Positions 37,561-50,075 of a DNA stretch of 64,000 nt are shown here, in pieces. The position numbers and the translations under genes are program-made. The notes under the pieces were generated by a model. It ran no database searches. It had not been told where the DNA came from and saw only the letters and a list, made by a program, of their open reading frames with translations. The stretch lies in the NCBI GenBank assembly GCA_026874595.1, contig CM049318.1:2109741-2173740 (forward strand), in the 5' to 3' direction. Origin of the DNA: Sipunculus nudus. Lineage: Eukaryota > Annelida > Sipuncula > Golfingiida > Sipunculidae. Numbering within the stretch: position 1 is the stretch's first letter; each line of letters begins with the position of its first letter.

Positions 37561-39133
37561 TTCAGTTTATTTCATATCTTTATGTCATAACGATGACCTA
37601 CTAATCAGCATATCATGCACACTTGGATTAAACATATTTATTTATAACAGGAATACAAAAGTAGCCAATCAGGCTAATGTACATGGTTACCAGTAGATAT
37701 ATATATATATAAACATAACATTATATAGGACATCAAGATACAAGAAAAATACATAAAGTATGTGAAGATATAATATGTTTAGATTAATGCTGTAATTCTA
37801 TGTAAATTCATAATCTTCAACAAAATGAAACAAGACATGAGTAATACAATTGGAAAGAAATCAATAAATAATGTAACAATATAATGATGTAATATTCTCT
37901 CTCGATACATTAAGCGCGAAGCACAAAATACAAACGATAAACATATATTTATATATACACTGGATGTAAAGATTAATAATTTAATCATGTAAAACGTTTT
38001 GTGTCTATAACAAACTTAAGAACCAAGCTGCTCACAGTTTATCTTGACAAATGAGGGGTTATACCTATCATGTAGATAAAAAAAAAATCTATTAGATTTT
38101 TTTTGGTTCCTGTTTACTTCCGGAATCCATGGTAATATGAGGTTCTAATTGAAACTTCTCATGATCAAAATCAGATCTGATACCGCTAAACAGGTTGGAT
38201 AACCAGTTTGAAAATATTATCGAGAATCTTGCTCACACACTTATCTTACCATCTTGCACAACTCTCAATAGGGAATGTCGCTGTGTCACACACACAACAA
38301 ATTTCAAGCAAAACGTTCTTTCTGAGGGCTTGCAAGAAACTTCCCCAGCATAGTTGTCCCAGCTTTTTTAATTCTTTAACAATGCTTTAACTCTTTTTCG
38401 TTTGCGAGGACCTGTGTGTATGTCCTCACGGGAATAAAAGTCCTCCCGCGTTTGGTATGCAGTCAATATTGTGTCCTCTTATGTTTGGTAATACAGACGC
38501 ACACGCGCGCACACACACATACATATATATACACACACACACATATATATTAACAACCATGTAGCTCTTGATGCATTTATGTCATGCATAGAAAGTTAAG
38601 GCTGCAGGTGTGAGGACTAAATTTATCTGATTATTATACAGAAGAAAATGAAATGTTCATTTAAATTTTCAGTATTTAAAAGAGAAATCTTTTACAATCT
38701 AAGGTAGCTGAGATTTATTAATAGGTTTTTTGCAAAGACAGAGTAATGAATTTCTTTGACAGCCTTGTGGGCCGGTACTAGGCATGCAGATCCACCGGCA
38801 AATCTAGCACTTTGGCGCTATAATTTCGAGCCCTGATTTAATCCACGTTGCCATTCACTTTTGGAATACATTCATGTCAATTTACTGACATCCCATTAAT
38901 AATTATGTGGTTATATACAGAGGGAAGAGATCAGTGTCAATGGGCTATAAATTTCGACAAATACCACATTAATTATTGCGCCCTCATGATTATTTTTTTA
39001 TTAAATTTATAGATGTTAAACTAATAGCTGTCTTGTTCATGGATCAATGGTAATATAGTGTCGCAGAAACACATGTATTGATCTCTGATCAGGTTTTGAC
39101 ACTCTCCAACAGATATCATGACAGTATTGTCAT
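37561..39133. other. Non-coding AT-rich DNA with low-complexity patches
   Basis: A perfect 10-bp stem with a 3-base loop (AAAAAAATCT ATT AGATTTTTTT) lies at 38081-38103. A mixed CA/TA/CG microsatellite occupies about 38500-38552. No exon could be supported. Confidence 0.45.
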
Positions 39134-39399
39134 TGTTGGGAGCGGTTGCCTCCGCATTGTGTTTGTTCACAGCATAACGCAGCTTGATCGGAATCTCATG
39201 AACTTTTCAGGGTATTTAGGGAATGGGCCAAGGAAGCATCTAATAAATGTCGGTGTGGATCCTGGCACATGATCCGGATTCAGAGACTCTAGCAAGAATA
39301 TTCACAAATGTACAGTCACTTATGCACGAATGGACAGAATAAGTGAACGCATATACATGGCGGAGGCTTGCATTCCTCAGGATGCAGATTTCAAGTTTT
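39134..39399 (+). mobile_element. Dispersed inverted-repeat element, plus-strand copy
   Basis: Landmarks in order: GCGGTTGCCTCCGCATTG, TGTTTGTTCACAGCATAAC, CTTTTCAGGGTATTTAGGG, ATCCGGATTCAGA, GAATATTCACAAATG, then GGCGGAGGCTTGCATTCC and GGATGCAGATTTCAAGTTTT. This is the same family as the copies at 25930-26350 and 26498-26722, but diverged. Its last 40 bases align with the satellite monomer (read on the minus strand), which ties the satellite to this family. Confidence 0.75.
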
Positions 39400-40072
39400 A
39401 GGTTTAATTTGGCGGCTTATGAACCAGCCAGATGACTGGTACACTTTGTGTTACAGAGTCACCGGACTTTTAATTAGCCATTAGATATCTACTTATCATA
39501 ATTCGACAGAAGAAATTGAGTATCACTTCTTCCTGCTAACTTAATGAACATTAGGTTACTCTAATTCTAAAATAGGTTTAGTTGGAATATGCTTGGAGGA
39601 GAAAAGAATTTATTTTCAGCTTATTAGTGTTTGGGTTCATTTGTTAAGATTTGTATTTAGTTCCTGCGTTTTACTCTGTTTCAAGAATTACATGATAGTT
39701 CTACCTTTTAATCTTCAAAGATACGTATTTTTGCGTGCTCTTAAATCTCCTGCCTTTGCTGACCTGTCTTACACCATCCCTAAATATATCATTCAGGATT
39801 TCCAGTAGAAGTTATTTATCTGGGGATAATCGACAACCGCGTGCAGCTCTAAAAATGCCTTGACGTGAGTCTTCTGAGATAAAAAAGCAGCAAGAACACG
39901 GGACAAATAACTCTAGTACTTTTATCCAAAACACATAAGACACGGTACAAATAACACTAGTTCATTTATCCAAACACAAAACGCATTATGGACTCTAAAA
40001 AGTGGACCTCTAAACTTTATGTTTCACACTGATTGTACAATTAGTTATTATAACTAATACCAGGCAATTTCT

Positions 40073-40262
40073 ATGGCCCATGTGGTGGCGCACGGTAGTG
40101 TCCAGGTGTGGAGGAAAACCAGAGAACCTGGAGAAAACCTCCGGACGGACCACTATTATACAACCCTCTCTCACAGCCACGCAGAGAATGGATTTCGGAT
40201 AGCCAGCGGAGAGAGCCAAGCGTTTACCCATTTGACTGTCCATGGGACCTCTATTGCCTAAT
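40073..40262 (+). repeat. Dispersed repeat with GAGAACCTGGAGAAAACC box
   Basis: The segment GGTGTGGAGGAAAACCAGAG followed by AACCTGGAGAAAACCTCC belongs, from memory, to a repeat common in invertebrate and fish genomes. The overlapping short frames on both strands are by-products of it. The boundaries are approximate. Confidence 0.5.
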
Positions 40263-41189
40263 TCAAACATGTAAAAATGGTTCCTACACATCCATTACCA
40301 AAGAAATACCACATGGTTGCTAAAGGAATCCAAATAGAAATGACTATTTTAACAGACTCGAGAATACCACCAGCGAACCTGCAGCAAAGCTCTGGTCAGT
40401 CCGGTGTGCAACGACCACGCCTCGGCTACTAACATGAGCATAAAGCTACGCTGGGTTGGAAAGATACTATACACAGCCATACAGATTTATTGAAAGGAGA
40501 TAATGGTCTTGTTTGCTGAGAAAATGCGAAAGACCATGTAAAGAAAATGCAAACCACATGAGTACCGAAAGAACCCCTCCCCCAGCAACCCCCCCCCCCC
40601 TTGCATCCCCACCCAGTCTCCCCAGATTTAATTACATCCCCCGAACAAAACCCTAAAGACAAACATGTCAAGAATTCTCCCCCAGTATGTCATAATTTTC
40701 TTCACTCTCACATATATTTTCATCATACGAAACTGATTTTTGCTAGATTAACAGAACTTTTAAAAACAAATTCATTATTTACATACAAAAGTGAGAGGGA
40801 CATGCCCCCTGTCCCCTCCCCCGGAAACTTGGTCTATGAATGGGCCAAAATCCGATGCAATGCAACAACCCCAGCAGATCTACAGATCAGGCTCGACTGA
40901 CCCAGCTTGCCAGATCAATCGATGAAACTCCCATCGGTGCTCCGAGGTCACCAGTGTACCACGGGCGCGACATCTACAGGAAACAGTAGAAACTTTCTGG
41001 CATCGGAGATGCCGATGTATCCCAAGACATATAAAACATTCCCCCTTCTAAAAATGGCACCCTTCTTCTGAAGTATAAATTGACACATGACAGGGCCAAG
41101 GTCATAAATGTTTGAAATTGTCTGACAGCTTGGTGGAGATTGTGGTGTTAAATTTGAAGGGAACAGACGCAGTACTTCTAAATAATGGG
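40263..41189. other. Non-coding DNA with C-rich low-complexity patches
   Basis: Contains C-runs at about 40590-40600 and a CCCCTCCCCC patch at about 40805-40822. Open frames across it are proline/serine-rich by composition and resemble no gene I know. Confidence 0.4.
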
Positions 41190-42680
41190 GTTGACCAAAA
41201 TTCTGTTTAGAAAGATTTGAGAACAGATGGCTCCTGTCACATTGACCTTTGACCTTGTGACCCAAACATTGATAGGAATCTTCGCCTATTGGCAGGTGAA
41301 CTATATTTGCAAGAGGGAAGGCTTAGTTGAAAAGTTTTAAAATACTTCCAATTTCTTTTAAAGATGTGGGTCTTGTGACCTTGACCTTAGACCTCATGAC
41401 CAAAAAATCAATATGATTCTTGCCTTAACGATGGGCCATATAAAGGTTAAGTTTGAAACCCATATATGAACCCAAGTAGGATTTATCATCAGAAAATAAA
41501 CTTTTGAACAGATGGCTCCTGTGACCTTCACCTTTGACCCTGTAACCCCCAAATTGATTTGGATCTTCCTCTATTGATAGGTGAGCTAAATTTGCAAGGA
41601 GAAAGGTCTGTAATTAAAAGTCTGGCTTAAAATGCATCCACAAACTTTTTAAGAATGTGGGTCGTGATATTGACCTTTGACCTCATGGCCTTAAATTATA
41701 TTGAGGTCTCGCTTTATTGATCGGCCATATATGTCAAGTTTGAAATCCATATATTAATCCAAGCTGGAATTATCATCTTGGAACCTAATTTTTGGACGAA
41801 GGCTCCTGTGACCTTCATCTTTGACCTCAAAATTGATAGGGGTCTTCCACTATTGGCAGGTGAACTATAAGTCCAAACCAAAAGAGGTATATGCTCATCG
41901 AGCAGCTACAGGTTGCTGCGGTCAAGACCTCAGCACTGTGCGCTCCTTAAGCATGTTCTCTGAGCCAACAGTCAAAGTGCCACACCAAGCCAAGCAGGAA
42001 GCCGTAGAGGGCGCCACCGTCCATTCCGAGTCGTTGGCCTTTTTAGAAAGCTACAGCATCCACAGCCACAAAGCCAGAAGCAACCCACATTCTCTCTACC
42101 GATCCCAGCAGCGGAGACCCAGCCATGCCATTCGAGAGCCAAACTCGATCCTGTGAACGACACTGCTTCGAGACCCATAGCCCTTGTACTTGTGGTTTCG
42201 GCCATTTGGACCGTATTAACCCAGTTTCTCGATTATGCAAGTTTTTAGCAAGTTTTTTCGTCATCGGCAGTGAACTATAAGTGCAAGATGTAAGGTCTGA
42301 GATAACATCAACAATTTTTTTTAAGCTGTCTTGTGATCTTGACATTTGACTTTGTGACCCAAAGATCAATTCGGGTCATACTTTTTCAGTGGGACATATA
42401 TGAGTGAAGTTTGCAATCCATACATCAATAAAAGCTGGAATTACCATCCTGAAACTAATTTTTTGACAAATGGCTCCTGTGGCCTTGACCTTTGACTTTG
42501 TGACCCTAAAATTGATATGGATCATCCACTATTGGTAGGTTAGCTACAAGTTCAAGATGGAAGATCTCGGATGAAAAGTTTGGCTTAAATGGCATCCACA
42601 ATATCTTTAAAGATGTGTTCTATTACCTTGACCTTTGACCTCATGACCCTAGAACGTATAGGGTTTTTTACTTTAGTGGT
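41190..42680 (+). repeat. About 285-bp degenerate tandem repeat carrying DR1-type TGACCTTTGACCT boxes
   Basis: Landmark GGCTCCTGT...ACCTTTGACC recurs at about 41230, 41515, 41802 and 42474; the last interval is consistent once the 397-bp insert is removed. A second box GACCTCATGACC lies midway (about 41390, 41680, 42640). Perfect TGACCTTTGACCT occurs at 41243-41255, 41671-41683 and 42629-42641; its complement AGGTCAAAGGTCA is the textbook DR1 nuclear receptor element. The family is dispersed, so the motif may be incidental. Confidence 0.8.
41873..42269. mobile_element. 397-bp GC-rich insert with a 13-bp target duplication, origin unknown
   Basis: GTGAACTATAAGT occurs at 41860-41872 and again at 42270-42282. 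Removing the DNA between restores the neighbouring repeat's expected continuation (GGCAGGTGAACTATAAGT then GCAAGATG). The insert is visibly GC-richer than its surroundings and partly open on both strands, but I recognise no protein and see no poly-A tract. A 13-bp duplication fits retrotransposition; a processed gene fragment or a SINE-like element are both possible. Confidence 0.7.
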
Positions 42681-43694
42681 GGGCAATACACAAATCATGT
42701 TTGAAATCCATATGGCTATCAACACTGGAGATATCATGAAGAGATGTGCGATTTTCACCAAATATGGAAATATTAAAGGTAAAGGCCACTCTCATGATAA
42801 AGGTCATGACCCAATTTTAAATAACCCTCGTCCCATCACCCATCTCTCTACATTTTCATAATATGATGAAATCGGTCCCATTAGTTTTTAACTTATGATT
42901 CTCACAGTACTGTCAAGTGGCAATTATTAGGTATTAAAAGGCGTAAAAACAACAACAAAAAAAAGAATAAAAGGTGGCACCACCAGTTTCCGGCACATTA
43001 CAAGGCTATCCAAGATCTTCGGTCACCCTGAGTTTTGGACCAATCCATGCAAGCTTTCATGAGATATTTAAAATTTGTCTTATTTTCAGCAAAAATTGAC
43101 CTATTCAAGGTCAAGGTCACTCTCCTAGCGAAGGTCATGTCTACATTTTAAATAGGCGTCGTCCCCTTACCTATATCTATACACATGTAAAGTTTGATTA
43201 AGATCAGTGAAATATTTTCGAGTTATCCCGCACACAAGATTTTTCTACGGCGGCGGCGGCAGGACCGCCATGAAACCATAGTATCTCGACTTTATCTGGG
43301 GATACAGTTAAAATAGTAAGCCGTAACTAGTGCACTGGTGAATAGCTTTACATTCTGAGGAATCTTATAGAAGCCCAGGACAGGATAACAGTGCCATTGT
43401 CATCAAAGGGCTGTGACTTTGTGTATTAAGGTATATATGACCAGATATTGTTTTTCAAGTTTTATCAATTCTTTTATGTTATATCATGTTTAGCCATTAG
43501 CGTGAGAAACCCAGTTAGGAAGAACACGTGGTTCATTTGATGTAAATATCAAATGCGGTTTAACAATAAATATACGTTTTTTCTCACGTTAGGGTAGCAA
43601 TTAAGAAACCTGTCGCGCGGCATTTACGAGGGAAATCCTTAAACTAACGTAACGAACGCTCTATAATATTGTTCGCCTTTATATAATGTATATA

Positions 43695-45033
43695 CTGTAG
43701 ATTCAGATAATATCGTGGGCTTAAAATTTCGTGGTTTTTGTACAAAACGCATATCGTGGGGTATTTGAATTCGTGGAAAGACAAAGAAAACTTCAGGAAA
43801 TTATGTTTATTAATACCTCCATTTGCGCAAGGAAGACGAGCCCGACGTACAAAGGTGGTTCGGCTCTGATGCTTATCACACGGTGCGCCTGTATCGCGGT
43901 CAATCGGGTTAGTGTTGAACAAACAAGCTCCGCCCGACCCGAGCCTAACTAAGAATTAATCAGCCGTGACCGACACGTGCTGGCCGATACATCGGCTATT
44001 AGTTATGACACCCGATCACACCACTTTGACAGAAAACGTAAACCATCACTTGACCGGAGGAAAAATGAAACGGGACCGTCCACATGAAGGTTTTTAACTT
44101 TGTTTAATCTAGGCGGTAGTCACATGTGGCGCCTGTAAATCCCTGACGGGGCGGTGAGACGAGACACGGTTCGTTCGTCATTCATCATGTCAGCTATATT
44201 TGGAGATTATAAAGAAATAATTTGCCTAATAGTATTCTGTGGCGCTTACTTACGCTAACATATATGTACAACTATCAGCAATATTCGGAAGAAGTACCGC
44301 CTGCATGTATTAATAATTGCTCACTCTTATGCGCGCAACTGTTGTCGCAATATTCGGAATAGGCGGTTTTTCGCGTCCCGCGGTAATCGCGGTAATGCAA
44401 AGAGTTTACACGGCCCTCGTCTTTAAAGCCAATAGGTAGCGTAAGTCTCGTTTAATCTCTATTGAAAGAAGGTTGAAAAGGCCGTTCCGTAAAAGCCGTG
44501 CCTCGGTAGCTGTGGTTAAGAACATTGGAACTTGTTTTCCGTTCATGGCGTGTTAGAACTACCGCTTTGCGCGACAGAAATGTGGTTCTGTTCTTGAATT
44601 TTTCATCCGAAATGTTGAGGAAATGAGGAAATATGGGGATACGTTTTCAGTTTAAATCATACGTTGATATTGTTTGATTGTAAACATATCAGGGGGCCGT
44701 GTTTGTTCGATGTAAGGGGAAATAATTTGATTGACAAAAGATTATTTATAAATCCCATATTTTTATAGTAATTTAGGAAAAAGCAATTCGGTGCATTTAA
44801 TAAATATATCAAATACAATCATAAAACAGTAGTAAACAATTTTTGTATCTTTATTGAAAATCAGCCAGGGGTAACAATTATATATATATAAAGTCGACCA
44901 CCAGCCACCGTTAGGATACCGTATATCCTCTGACCCTGTGATTTTTTTATCGTTGGAATCATGAATTCGTGGATTATCTTGATCCACGAAAACCACGAAA
45001 ATAAAATCCCAACTAATATTTCTGAATCTACAG
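43695..45033. mobile_element. 1339-bp non-autonomous TA-target DNA transposon, in copy A only
   Basis: Ends are CTGTAGATTCAGA...TCTGAATCTACAG, with imperfect terminal inverted repeats extending about 45 bp (both include TTCGTGGTTTT). It is flanked by TA at 43693-43694 and 45034-45035. Copy B has the unoccupied site at about 56554-56571. The offset between copies drops by 1341 across it, that is 1339 plus a 2-bp duplication. TA duplication suggests Tc1/mariner-superfamily mobilisation. No transposase frame is present inside, so it depends on an enzyme encoded elsewhere. Confidence 0.93.
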
Positions 45034-45121
45034 TATATAAATTCATTTAGTAATAATCAGATCAAAACCAAGCTAAAAAACCATGAAGGTAATATACCAT
45101 CTCAGTGCTTAATTCATAATG

Positions 45122-45421
45122 GTCTGGTTTGCAAGGATAGCAGCAGAGGTTCTTAATCTCGAACAACAAAGAATTTGACATATATTACAGAAGCGTATCC
45201 GGCACCCTCCCCCCCCCCCCCCCCTTCCTTTTTTCAGCCATCGCAACTTTTTTGAAAGGGTTTCAGACCAGTTTCTTCGGCATGGATCCCCGCTTTTCCG
45301 GACCTTGGGACCTTTCTCTAGGTTTTTGTCATTAGTCCTCCTGGGTTCACTTCTGTGATATTTGTCAAAATAACTGTCGTTCGAGATTAAAAACACATGC
45401 CGCTGTTCTTGCAAACCAGAC
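45122..45421. mobile_element. Fold-back element with about 60-bp inverted repeats, copy A
   Basis: GTCTGGTTTGCAAGGATAGC...TTAATCTCGAACAACA at the left returns in reverse complement as TCGTTCGAGATTAA...GCTGTTCTTGCAAACCAGAC at the right. The equivalent in copy B is at 56648-56934, so it was inserted before the duplication. The 111-residue minus frame across it reads through the inverted repeats and a homopolymer and is not treated as a gene. Confidence 0.85.
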
Positions 45422-48400
45422 TGTATCACGGTCCTACCGACCATTAGATGTAAATACCCTCAACATAATTCATATCCACAACACAAATGGGTGAAGGGTG
45501 TTGAAGGTCATGAAAACATTTATTTAAGTTTTTTAAGGTTTTATCAATAAATGTGAAGGGCTCATATTTCTACAAAATATGATAAAACACCAGGCTTATA
45601 AATGAAAATTTTATTAAATACAAAGGTAACCAGCCTTAATATAACATGGTTGAGCTTAAATTTAATAACTTTCAGTAAATCCTCTTAAACTAAACAAGAT
45701 CATTAATGTGGAATAAAACAATAGATTATATACCTGTTAAGTTGCTACCCCATGCTTGACATATTCACTGCAGAAAATATGTCAGGTTCCTTTGAGGAAA
45801 ATAATTTAAGCTTTTTACTACAGATTCTCTACAAAGAATAAACCTAACTCTAGAAACGAACATATACGTACAACATAACTATATCTTGGAGTGCAATTCT
45901 CAAGCAATGACCATGTAGCTTCATATATACCTATTAACAACTAACAAACCATCTTCTACCAGAAACTGCTTGCAAAGTCAGCTTTTGCCTTACACAGCCA
46001 CCAGGAGACAGGACAAATAAGGTTTGGGGTGTTGCAGGTTTGAACCATACCATGCAGACACACCAATGTGACTGCTCCAGGACTGTTCAAAATTAAGTGT
46101 TATCTCATAGTATCCTTTATAATACTATACACGTAGCTCCCTGGTGGCTTAACATACTGCTACAGGCAGGATAATAAATGACACTTGGTCCTCATAGCTC
46201 AGCTGAATATGTTGTATGGCAATACATTCATTCATACATTCAATCTTATCCTGTCTCTGAGTAAAATGATCTTATAAACAATCCTGAATGCTTTTTACAT
46301 CATCAAAACACTAAAAATTACATACATTCTGATATCTACTCTTGGTGTCAAATATTGCTTAAACGTATTTACAACGAAAACAAGCTCCTGATTAAAATAA
46401 CTGATACCTGCAATATGTTGATGCACTCTTCAATACGTTTTCTGGAAACATGGAACAAAAACATATACACAGCAAACTACTTGTCTTATATATCACATTT
46501 TACATACAGAGAGACTTATTTATAACAAGATATGAATACTGATTTGTATATAAGGTGTAACGACCCGCCTCCTGTCCAGACATTTAGCCTGGTGTAAGAG
46601 AAAAGGAGATGTGCGATCAACTGAGCACCTGTGGTTAGCTTTGAACCTCGGTTCCTGTTTTAACAGTTAGGTGTGATTTGACTTTTTAACAAATCCGGTG
46701 TTTTAGGTAGCAATTGTTCCTATATAATGTTTTTGGCGTATGGAGTGATAATGAAGGAATAAGGAGACCCTGAACCTAGACCCACGTCAGCTACAATATA
46801 TTAAGCATACGTTATGCCACCATGAGCCAAAACAGGAAGTACTTAAGGAAAATATGTTCCATATTAGCTGGAGATCATATATTTAGGTGTATTACTTGTT
46901 GGTGGCATTTTCTAATGAATGATTATCGATTTTACCACACAATGAGAATGGTATGGCACTATTAGTCTCATGGTACCCACCACGCCCCTGAAGACTTACA
47001 AAAGTTTAAACGGATCACTTAATATGACAAAATCATAGGAGTTTATAGGACTTTTAATATGGAGGGGAAACACAGAAGAATTAAGATCAGGGTCGACCAA
47101 TAATTCGAGCCCATTTCGTTGAAACCCAAGTCCAGCATACCAAACTCCACTTAATTAAAGCAACTTTCAATGGCGAGATAGTAAGGTCCGCTGTTATATG
47201 TACCCGATTAAACACTCCCCATCTTGATAGCGTTCTGACTTAAGAATGAGGTAACTTAATTATCACAATTTGTTGAACTGTGTGGCAATAATTATAACTC
47301 AAACAATCAGGGTTTTGAACCCATTTTGGTTCAATGCTTTGACCTATATATCCGCCCTAAAACCAGAAACATACTGAGCGATGGGAGCATATTAAACAGC
47401 TAGTTTTGTCTGAGGTGACAAAGCTAGGCCTCCACCAAACTGTATCCAGTTGATATATAGTCCGCTTCTGTGCTACAGTACAGACAAACTGTCACTAACA
47501 AGTTACATACTTGCTCAATGTGTACATGTTGAACTGTGTACTGCCCTGTCATTACAAATTCATTATGAATACAAAAAGATTTGCAACCCTGAAGAGATAA
47601 TATTGATATTATTAATACTATGCTCAAATCATGTAAAAGTATAGCATCAATAAGGAAACTGACATAGTATGTCATGTAAATGCTAAATATACTGGTTACG
47701 TCTACCTTTGGTAGGGTTTACATTTTCATAAATGAAACATGCTTGTTTTAAACACCAGACGTGTACAGGATGAAAACACATTTTAGGTGTCAGAATCTGA
47801 TTAAGCGGTCTACCCTTGATCCAGTATGTTTACATACAAATATTTTTTTTCAATTTATTCATTGTCTTAAGCATTTACAGTACATGTACAGTATATAGAA
47901 GAAGTGGGATCGATGAAAGTATAGATTTGAAACGACACAATGCAACAAAAATAACCTGTATGTCACAGTGACACATGAAAAGTAGGTTATGCTGCATCTA
48001 GAATTATCAGATATCAGTTTTTATATCAAGATAATTGATATAAGAATTATGGCGATATATTGTGATATCATAATATAAGTATCATGCATAGAAACTGCAG
48101 CTTTGTCATCACGTCACAACTGTCAGTACTTAATGCCACATTTCTATAAGCTATGAAATTCAAAGTTTTTGTAGAAACTCGATTCTGTCAGTTTCGCATA
48201 CACCGTCATTTATGTTGAACATACCAATACCAACATAATTTTAATAATATAGTGATAACCTTTGAATAGAATTTCATATAATTCATTAAAATAAAAGTTA
48301 CTGTTGAAAATATACAATTTTCTGAAAACAGAAATACCCTGGTGATGCCAGTTTCTGTAGATGATAATCCTGAAAGGACACATTTATGTAACGTAAGGCA

Positions 48401-48508
48401 ATGATAAGACAATCGCAGCTGTCAAATAGCATGATAATTCCAGACATCGGTTACCATCCAAACATTGGACTGACAGGACAAAATACAACTCTGAGAGTAA
48501 CAAGAACA
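45422..48508. other. Duplicated non-coding DNA, copy A
   Basis: AT-rich, closely matched by about 56935-59990. Open frames (for example 47424-47675 and its counterpart 58922-59173) are short and lack recognisable domains; they persist in both copies only because the copies are recent. If the C1GALT1-like gene has an equivalent array structure this is probably intergenic or intronic DNA. Confidence 0.5.
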
Positions 48509-48748
48509 TACTAAATAGAGCGCACACCTCCACCCAGGCAATACGTTCAGATCAATCCCACTGGATCTGTCTCTTTATCCACTTTTGCACAAAAATTAAT
48601 GGGGCCTTCCCCAGTTCTTGTATTATCCCTCTCCAAATTTTCATGCCAGTCAGCTCAGTCGTGTTTGTGTAATACTACAACTGGTCAAACAGACCAACAA
48701 ACAAGTACTGAAACAGGTGAGTTCATACCCTCCTTGGGGGAGGTAATC
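48509..48748. mobile_element. Short dispersed element with AGAGCGCACACCTCCACC end, copy A
   Basis: Starts TACTAAATAGAGCGCACACC and ends CCTCCTTGGGGGAGGTAAT. The CAAACAGACCAACAAACAAG stretch is typical, from memory, of a common invertebrate repeat. The start resembles the terminal repeat of the element that gave rise to the satellite. The same element is in copy B at 59991-60232. Confidence 0.55.
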
Positions 48749-49811
48749 CTACTATAACCTGAGTGAATGGCAATGACCTAAACAAGGGACCCATGGGTGA
48801 CGGCGCTCAGCTGAAGTTTGAAATTTTTGCAAATGCAAAATATTCTATTGTAATGTTTTTCATTTATATAAGAATATGAGAAGCTAAGAGGAAAGGGGCC
48901 CTCCTACTTGATTATAGTAAAGTTCTAAATATATGATTGCAAACTAATACCCTGACAAGACTGTCATGAAGAAAAACAGTAAAAGTTTTGGGATACTGTG
49001 ATGCATATGAAAATATACAGATGGACAGGCAAGTGGACAGAATGGACTAATACCTTTATTTCACTTTCAAGGGAAAATGCATATAAGTTTATTTATAAGC
49101 CTATTTTTTTTAGCATATCCACTTTTCCATTAAAAGTTTTTATCTGAATCATTTTTTTTATTTACAAGTTTTATAATTTTTAATTAAAAAATAAACCTGA
49201 AAATATACGTTAAAATGTTAGAATTGTTGCAAAAGTTGCAATCATTATATATCAAGAGTAAAAAAAAACTGAAAATATAAGTTAAAATATTATAATTGTT
49301 GCAAAAGTTGCAACCATTATATATTCAGAGTGTAGCTCATATTGGCTCAAATTATGCATACAAATATATTTTATTAATTTTAAATCACAAATGTTTAAAA
49401 CTGAATTTAAAAGAAAATAATGCCACAACATGGCATCTACAAGATTATTCCTTGAATCACTATTAAAAAGTTTTCACATGGTACATGCTTAATGTTATTC
49501 ACTGAAATAAAATAAAAGATTCAGTATATTTGATAAAATAAAACATCTTTTCAAATACAGTACACACTATTGGTTGAATGAGGGACAAACAATATCATTG
49601 TGCTAATTACTATCTCAGCTTTAATTTATTACTGGAATTTCACACCTGGTAACGTTTTTACTCTTCTGAAGTAGGAAATTACTTATCTGATGAACATCCA
49701 CACTTTCATTGCAATACACCACTTGGTGGACACAATTAAATATGCACTTTAATCATTGTAACCCTGGTGGTACAATACAAAATCGGAATTGTAGCATAGC
49801 CTAGAATAAGA
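48749..49811. other. Duplicated AT-rich non-coding DNA, copy A
   Basis: No gene seen. It holds the 72-bp local duplication listed separately. The matching stretch in copy B is about 60233-61310. Confidence 0.5.
49197..49340. repeat. 72-bp direct duplication with TTGCAAAAGTTGCAA
   Basis: CTGAAAATATACGTTAAAAT at 49197 and CTGAAAATATAAGTTAAAAT at 49269 begin two 72-bp units. Each carries ATTGTTGCAAAAGTTGCAA and an ATTATATAT tail. Both units are present in copy B, starting about 60693, so the local duplication is older than the segmental one. Confidence 0.85.
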
Positions 49812-49861
49812 ATGATTCAAATACAGAAAATAATAACATTCATCCAGTTTATGCACCATCT

Positions 49862-49980
49862 GGGGGGGGGGGGGGGGTGCAGGGCAGAGGGGAAGCCTGC
49901 TGGTAGTGGCCAAGCTGAGCCAAGGCAAGCTGCCTGGGGTGGGTTACATAATGCAAGTGAAGGCTGTACTACTAGGTGGG
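49862..49980. other. Poly-G run and GC-rich island, copy A
   Basis: A run of 16 G at 49862-49877 precedes a GC-rich stretch (CAAGCTGAGCCAAGGCAAGC) in otherwise AT-rich DNA. The copy B equivalent has a longer run at about 61361-61379 followed by AGTGCAG. The frames here are composition-driven and unrecognised. Confidence 0.7.
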
Positions 49981-50075
49981 CTAGATGTAAACAACACTTG
50001 ACATGGTGTATGAAAACTTGAATAAAAGCTACTCTTTTTTCAATCAATTTCTTTGAATTTCAGATTTTATAAATA

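Noticed and set aside
42589-42861. 90-residue plus-strand frame repeated at 55542-55766
   Set aside because: It lies within the DR1-box dispersed repeat, differs in start and end between copies, and shows no domain.
45109-45444. 111-residue minus-strand protein conserved in both duplicated copies
   Set aside because: It spans a fold-back element, and its second half is lost in copy B through a homopolymer change. Similarity between copies reflects recent duplication only.
49812-50047. Frames through the poly-G island, also at 61311-61551
   Set aside because: They depend on the G-run length, which differs between the two copies, and change sequence and length accordingly.
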